Shown here: positions 54,210-64,000 of the stretch, piece after piece | How the letters are laid out: each line of letters opens with the position of its first letter | Numbering within the stretch: the stretch's first letter is position 1 | DNA from: Trematomus loennbergii | Taxonomy: Eukaryota; Chordata; Actinopteri; Perciformes; Nototheniidae | Reading direction: 5' to 3' | Length of the DNA stretch: 64,000 nucleotides | Assembly: GCA_012861695.1 (NCBI GenBank) | Contig: JAAOOA010000002.1 | Span: 24,613,398 to 24,677,397, forward strand | Program-made: the position numbers and the translations under genes | The notes under the pieces: model-generated | What the model was told of the DNA's origin: nothing | Database searches by the model: none | Seen by the model: the letters and a program-made list of their open reading frames with translations, nothing else

Positions 54210-57200
54210 GTAACGTACCTTCCAGTCCATCCTGTACTCCATTTTACCATCAATCAACGCAGTGTATTAAGACACTTTGCATGATCCTGTCTGTTCCTTA
54301 TCTTCATCGACTGCAATGATTTCTTCAAGTGTGAACCTGCTGCAATAATATTAAGCGACAGCAGGTGTTATGTATTGACAGGTTAAAGATACCTCTAATA
54401 TACATTGAACCATACGTAATTTTGAAAGTGTTGCTTTATCCTTTTATTTTACCAAGACACCAAGACAGCTACATAATATTCCGAAGCTTGATTTGAAAGA
54501 AATGTTCTTCCATGGTTTGCCAAAACTGAAGACACACAGGCTAAAAATAAAGACTGCTTTCACAGGTTCCAAAAGGAGATAATTTGATGCACTGTTAACA
54601 GTATCGCACAGCCGCATAGTCACATCCAAATAAATTTCAGTTTAGCAAAACGAAACATTCAGTATCTTATTTTGGGGGATACCAGATAATCTGGGTGTCA
54701 CAGGGTTCAGGATTTGAACTCTTGAGCTGAGTAGGCATGACTTTATCAATTTAGATATAATCTCTATAAACAGATATCTGCATATGAATGCAGAATAAGT
54801 AAGGAAGAGGATGATATTCTAGTATCAAGTGTTTTCCTTTTTGTAGTCTGAGTAGCATTCACATTTTAGCAGGCTTTGGTTGCGAGAAAGAAGAAACACA
54901 CATACCAAAATGCAATCTCGGATCCAATGGGCTATGCTCGCATAACAATTTTGTTTTTTTTAATCTCTGTAAACAGATATCCAGATAAACAATTTGGCCA
55001 TAGACATTGTCTCTCAACTCCAACTCCATTCTTGGGTTTCAAGTTGCTAATCAGAATGTGGATATAGGAAGAGGATGTCTGGGCGAAGATATCCATATAT
55101 TTTGATTTCATAATACTGTATGTAATCTGGCCACTTGGGATGCAGTTGATGGAGTGTCTCTTTGTGTTAATTTTGTTTACTCCCAGCTGTCCGAAGAAAG
55201 GACTTTGCCAACATGACCAGCCTGCTACATCTGACCCTGTCGAGAAACACTATCAGTCAGATCCTCCCTTCAGCTTTCAGTGACTTGCGACGACTGAGAG
55301 CACTCCATCTAGACTCTAACAGAACTGTTATCAAGGTGAGACTAATGGATAGATAACTTAATTGATTGATGATATTAATAATCAGATGTATAATTCACTG
55401 TTGATTAAAGGTGGGGTAGGTAAGTTTGAGAAACTTGATCGCTAGAATTTGAAAATACACAACCGGAGAAAATCTGCCACTTCCTTATAGAGCCCCTCCT
55501 CCAACACACACGAACGCGCACATGACCAATGAGGGCACGAGATAAGTGTGTGCACAGATGGAAGGCTGACAGGCAGGTAGGCCATCCAGTTATTTTAGCC
55601 GGGCCGGCTAAAATTATTGGTCGTACTTTTTACAGTATTACGGCTTCCACAGATGACATTTTTTTATGGATTTTTTGTCAAAGCACTTTCCCGATAGCAA
55701 TATTCATTGCTATCGGGATGTTAAGAGCATTCCATGGAATATAACAAAAAAGTGTATCTCCAGCCGGTTTCTCAAACTTACCTACCCTACCTTTAAATAG
55801 GAAATAACTTTAAATAACTAAAGATGGGTGGTTAAAACATTCACTGAACAATAGAGTATAGATATGTAATGCTCTTACTCTGATGCCTTTCAAAGCAGTT
55901 TTGCTTTTTCACAAACCAGGATGACCATTTCAAAGGCCTGACCAACCTCCGTCACCTGATCCTCGCCAGCAACCAGATTCACTCCATATCTGCTCATGCC
56001 TTTGATGACTTCCTGTCCACACTGGAGGATCTCGACCTCAGCTACAATAATCTTGCCGAGACACCTTGGGACATGATTGGGCGCCTCACCAATGTCAATA
56101 CCCTAAATATGGATCACAACCTCATAGAACATGTTCCCCAAGGTGTATTCACAAACCTACACAAGCTAGCCAGGTAAATAATTAAAGGAGCAAATGATAA
56201 AGAATGTATAAATGCAAAGGATGTTTTACTGATCAACTGGATCAATTGCTGTTGATCTAGGGATAAAGAACAAGTTCCCCTCTTTCTTCCGCTCTCTTTT
56301 ATCCTATTCTCATCTTCTCCCTATTCGGTCCTTTCACAGGCTAGACATGACATCCAACAAGCTGAAGAAAATTCCCCCGGACCCTTTGTTCCTGAGAATT
56401 CCAGTTTATGCTAAGTCCAAAGGCTCCCCCCTCACCTCCCTGGTGTTAAGTTTTGGTGGCAACCCCCTTCACTGTAACTGTGAACTTCTGTGGTTGAGAA
56501 GACTGACCAGAGAAGACGACCTTGAGACATGCGCTTCTCCCCCGGACCTCAGTGCCAAGTACTTCTGGACCATTCCTGAAGAGGTGCAGTTTTAACTTTA
56601 AGAAAACTAATACAAATATTGAAAACATCTTGAAACTAACATATATTACTCATTTAAATAATAGTCATTTAAATAATCAAAACGTTCTTTTTGCCATAGG
56701 AGTTTATTTGTGACCCACCAGTTTTGACCCGTAAGTCGCCACATACAGTGTCTATGGAAGGCCAACATGCAAGTTTAAAGTGCAAAGCGAATGGTGATCC
56801 AGAGCCTGAAGTTCACTGGATCAGCCCTGAAGGGCGACTCATATCTAATGGCACCAGGTACTAACTTTGTTTCATTCATTTAAATCTGCAATGAATTCAT
56901 TTTCTCAATAGTTTCTCAAATTTAAAAGGCAAGGTGTTTATTTATGGCATGCGACTTTTCACCTAAGAGCACTTCACCATATTTAATGATGTCAGAAACC
57001 TGGCAAACAAGTTGGCAGGGGCAAGAGAGGGGCTCTTCAAATATTTCTCCATGTACCGCTGAGGCTTAGTGTTCTCTGCCAAGGTGCAACCAAGTTAGAA
57101 AGTCAGACAGTGTGTCTCACTTCATTTTTGTCTTGGCTGTAGTATTAGGGCGTAGGCACACTACTCGTGTGGGCAAAAGGTGAATCAGGATCAGAAGGTA

Positions 57201-58762
57201 GTTGTTGAGGTCACAGCTTTCTCACACTTCTATCTGGTAACCTACTTCTTCGCACACATGTCAGAGATGTGCATTTATAGTTATGGTTTTGCATATACAA
57301 CATATGTTATTGAAGATTGATAGTATTACAAATGTGACACTCCTATAATTCCTTGCTTGAGCACTCTTTGGTTTTGCGTTTGCATCTTTAAATATTTTGA
57401 TAGGAAAAGGCCAGTTTACGGAAGTGACGCAATCTTGTATCTTGACAAATATAATTGTTGTTAATTATCATATTCATGTGGAAGAAGCCTACAAGGAGTC
57501 AACAACATAGCCCCCCAGCCTGGCAGAAATTACTTTGATTCTGGATAGAGTGTGAATGGATTCTGGATAGAGTGTGAATGGATGCTTGAACAGTGATTAG
57601 CCATTGGCTCATGTGTGGGTGACAGAGAAGTTGGTTTACGTGAGTGATAGGAGTTGACCAGACATAATTTGCCTCTAACTGGTATGAGGAGATTACAAGT
57701 GAATGATTGTACAATCAAAGGTGAAAGTTTCTTGCTCCTTTTGTCAGGAATAAAGAGCAAAAGAACCTTGCCCATTTTATAATGGTTTGACTATGCCAAA
57801 GGCCTGCAGTTTCTTCATTAAATGCTTTTTACTTTGTTGGTATATTTACTTTGCTGGTTGTTAAGAAAATATCACCTGTCACTGGCTTGAACTTCAATAT
57901 CAGGATACATGCATTTATTATCCTTGCAATAATGGAAGTAGTCATCACATACAGAACTGCATGGGACAAAATAGTTCCGAGATCAGTGTCCTTCACATGC
58001 TTATATACAAGAGAGGGTGTTATTCAGTCACAAGATACATGTATACCGGTTCAAAGCAGTATTCTGAGCCTTAGTTCAGATTAGCTAAGGCCTGCGTAAA
58101 CAATAAATATGACAGTCATATGCCCATCTCCTTAGGGGCTGTGTCATCATGTTAATCGTAGGAACATAGCTATCGTATGTAAAACACAGTGTCTCATGAG
58201 CGTCATCCATGTAATCATACATCCGGTTGCGTACACAGTTACAGTTAGGCCTCTGTTATCATGTGCTACTCTGATATTTAAAGAGTACATTCAGTATTTT
58301 CCCAACACTGGTATATTTAAATTGTATGTATGTCATATTTGATTATTATTATTAACTTTATGATACATCTCACTTTTTTTCAGAACGTTGGTTTTCCCTA
58401 ATGGAAGCCTGGAGATTAATGTAACAGTCCTAAAGGATTCAGGTAACTTCACCTGCATTGCCTCAAACGCAGCAGGTGAATCAACGGGCAGGGTGGAGCT
58501 TGTTGTGACGGCAGTGCCCCACCTGGCAAACAGCACGAGCCGCAGCCGAGACCCGTCCTCTGAACCGGCCCGTCTGACATCCTAACTCCTCTAAGGTTGC
58601 CCTGCCTAACAACGAGACACGAGGGGCCGACCGGAGGGTCTCATTGGTGGAACTGACAGGAAACTCTGCCCTCATTAGATGGAGCAGTCAGATGCCTGCA
58701 ACTGGAGTCAGGATGTTCCAGGTCCAGTACAACAGCTCTGGAGATGACACACTTGTTTACAG
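54017..58762 (+). CDS. lrfn5: lrfn5 (SALM5), 5' coding portion, six exons, 3' end outside window
   Basis: Postsynaptic single-pass adhesion protein of the LRFN/SALM family; the family is known to organise synapses through LRR-Ig contacts with presynaptic LAR-type receptor phosphatases. Joined exons 54017-54209, 55187-55335, 55920-56173, 56340-56583, 56700-56857 and 58384-58762 give about 459 codons, against roughly 720 residues for the vertebrate protein. Order seen: signal peptide (1-17), LRR N-cap starting CPKRCMCQ, LRRs, LRR C-cap with [15 protein letters not shown], Ig domain (Cys308, Trp320, Cys357), then the first half of FN3 ending DDTLVYR. Stretches such as [25 protein letters not shown] and RMFQVQYN fit LRFN5 better than LRFN2, judged from memory of the family. 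All introns are GT-AG and phases agree. A one-base frame break near 58577-58585 interrupts the last exon. FN3 second half, transmembrane segment and tail are not in the window. I cannot say whether this is the a or b teleost copy. Confidence 0.95.
54210..55186 (+). other. lrfn5: lrfn5 intron (977 bp)
   Basis: GT-AG intron between coding exons 1 and 2. It is AT-rich, and no gene or clear repeat was seen inside. The phrase cagatatc(t/c) recurs with similar flanks near 54770 and 54975, which may mark a small degenerate duplication. Confidence 0.85.
55187..55335 (+). CDS. lrfn5: lrfn5 coding exon 2: LRRs 1-2
   Basis: The acceptor CCCAG ends at 55186. The exon completes the split Ala codon and reads [20 protein letters not shown] and onward to [10 protein letters not shown], two typical 24-residue LRR units with the conserved asparagines. 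A glycosylation sequon NMT is present. The donor is AAG|GTGAGA at 55336, phase 0. Against remembered mammalian LRFN5 the end of this exon (NRTVIK, then DDHF in the next exon) is one residue short and lacks the Leu normally following NR. Confidence 0.93.
55336..55919 (+). other. lrfn5: lrfn5 intron (584 bp) holding a MITE
   Basis: GT-AG intron between exons 2 and 3. About two thirds of it is a TTAA-flanked inverted-repeat element (55409-55792). Without the insert the intron would be about 196 bp, close to the size of the next two introns. Confidence 0.85.
55409..55792. mobile_element. TTAA-flanked MITE with terminal inverted repeats
   Basis: The left end AGGTGGGGTAGGTAAGTTTG and the reverse complement of the right end (AGGTAGGGTAGGTAAGTTTG) match at all but one of 20 bases, and both continue with AGAAAC. 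TTAA lies on both sides (55405-55408 and 55793-55796), the target-site duplication known for piggyBac and Kolobok elements. The 384-bp interior has no credible transposase. It contains two further hairpins: TTTTAGCCGG/CCGGCTAAAA near 55593-55613 and CCCGATAGCAA/TTGCTATCGGG at 55690-55717. The superfamily is inferred only from TTAA. Confidence 0.8.
55920..56173 (+). CDS. lrfn5: lrfn5 coding exon 3: LRRs 3-5
   Basis: The acceptor ACCAG ends at 55919. The exon reads [20 protein letters not shown], then [13 protein letters not shown] and [19 protein letters not shown], giving three further LRRs with normal spacing. It ends in a split Arg codon (AG|G) at the donor GTAAAT (56174), phase 2. It joins exon 4 to give [11 protein letters not shown], as expected for the family. 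Confidence 0.93.
56174..56339 (+). other. lrfn5: lrfn5 intron (166 bp)
   Basis: Short GT-AG intron within the LRR array, with a pyrimidine-rich 3' half and acceptor TTTCACAG. It contains nothing else. Confidence 0.85.
56340..56583 (+). CDS. lrfn5: lrfn5 coding exon 4: last LRR and LRR C-terminal cap
   Basis: After acceptor TCACAG the exon reads [17 protein letters not shown], a variable loop (about 20 residues, the least conserved part), then [20 protein letters not shown] and [14 protein letters not shown]. This is the LRR C-cap with the CxC pair and later cysteine; the final capping cysteine is Cys284 in exon 5. The donor GAG|GTGCAG at 56584 is phase 0. Reading straight through meets a stop soon after, so splicing is needed. 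Confidence 0.93.
56584..56699 (+). other. lrfn5: lrfn5 intron (116 bp)
   Basis: Very short AT-rich GT-AG intron at the LRR C-cap/Ig boundary. It contains a stop in the exon frame soon after the donor. Confidence 0.85.
56700..56857 (+). CDS. lrfn5: lrfn5 coding exon 5: first half of Ig C2-like domain
   Basis: After acceptor CCATAG the exon begins EFICDPPVL, completing the LRR C-cap, then gives the Ig B strand [16 protein letters not shown] (Cys308, Trp320) and [12 protein letters not shown] with an NGT sequon. The donor GTACTA at 56858 is phase 2 (Arg split AG|A). The intron before it is only 116 bp. Confidence 0.92.
56858..58383 (+). other. lrfn5: lrfn5 intron (1526 bp) splitting the Ig domain
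   Basis: GT-AG intron. The only internal structure seen is a perfect tandem duplication of a 22-bp unit starting CTGGATAGAG at 57541-57562 and 57563-57584. No exon or gene was recognised. Confidence 0.85.
57541..57584. repeat. 22-bp tandem duplication
   Basis: The unit CTGGATAGAGTGTGAATGGA plus TT occurs twice back to back; the second copy ends in TG instead of TT. Likely a small replication-slippage duplication inside an lrfn5 intron. Confidence 0.75.
58384..58762 (+). CDS. lrfn5: lrfn5 coding exon 6: second half of Ig, linker, first half of FN3; frame break inside
   Basis: The acceptor TTTTTTTCAG ends at 58383. The first part reads [40 protein letters not shown] and VPHLANSTS, the C-terminal Ig half and linker, then stops at TAA 58583-58585. 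From 58578 onward the frame one base later reads [17 protein letters not shown] and then the FN3 start [12 protein letters not shown] and [20 protein letters not shown] up to donor AG|GTATGT at 58763. The exon is 379 bp. One base fewer would give the phase-2 end expected for a Tyr-Arg junction. As written, the protein would end after about 399 residues, without FN3 or a membrane anchor. Confidence 0.9.

Positions 58763-64000
<5,238 letters not shown>

Noticed and set aside
58493..58595. A 103-bp cryptic intron that would restore the frame in exon 6
   Set aside because: GTGGAG and CTCTAAG edges could remove 103 bp and fix the frame, but this would delete the conserved end of the Ig domain and linker (VPHLANSTS region); a one-base indel is simpler.

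Overview
The window looks like nuclear DNA of a teleost fish. The evidence is AT-rich, intron-rich sequence with canonical GT/AG splice sites, many long (CA)n/(GT)n arrays, several short inverted-repeat DNA transposons, LINE 3' tails of a type common in fish, and one vertebrate neuronal adhesion gene. There are no bacterial operons, no CRISPR array and no convincing RNA gene. Most long open frames are translations of dinucleotide repeats or of purine/pyrimidine-rich tracts and are not genes.

The one clear gene is the 5' coding part of lrfn5 (SALM5) on the + strand, about 54.0-58.8 kb. Six coding exons can be joined with matching phases. They encode a signal peptide, an LRR N-terminal cap, about six leucine-rich repeats, an LRR C-terminal cap, an Ig C2-like domain and the first half of a fibronectin III domain. 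The rest (FN3 second half, transmembrane helix, cytoplasmic tail) is not visible and probably lies beyond the right edge. The sixth exon carries a one-base frame shift that puts a TAA stop between the Ig and FN3 domains. Coding resemblance continues after it in the next frame, so this is either an assembly or sequencing indel or a real lesion.

Layout: 1-54 kb is gene-poor, with a candidate noncoding 5' exon at 34.2 kb, a TA-flanked MITE at 11.3 kb, a 735-bp element with long terminal inverted repeats at 19.0-19.8 kb, a dispersed repeat piece at 22.2 kb, a LINE tail at 38.3-38.6 kb, a dispersed teleost-type repeat at 40.3-40.6 kb, a second, inverted LINE tail at 45.7 kb, an AT array at 47.9 kb, and a nested direct/inverted repeat at 51.3 kb. 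54.0-58.8 kb is the lrfn5 coding block, with a TTAA-flanked MITE inside its second coding-block intron. 58.8-64 kb is intron or unassigned sequence with one long GT array.

I did not find an undescribed multi-gene system. The points most worth a second look are the lrfn5 frame break, the division of its ectodomain into several small exons, the possible distant 5' UTR exon and the two inverted-repeat elements with strong secondary structure.
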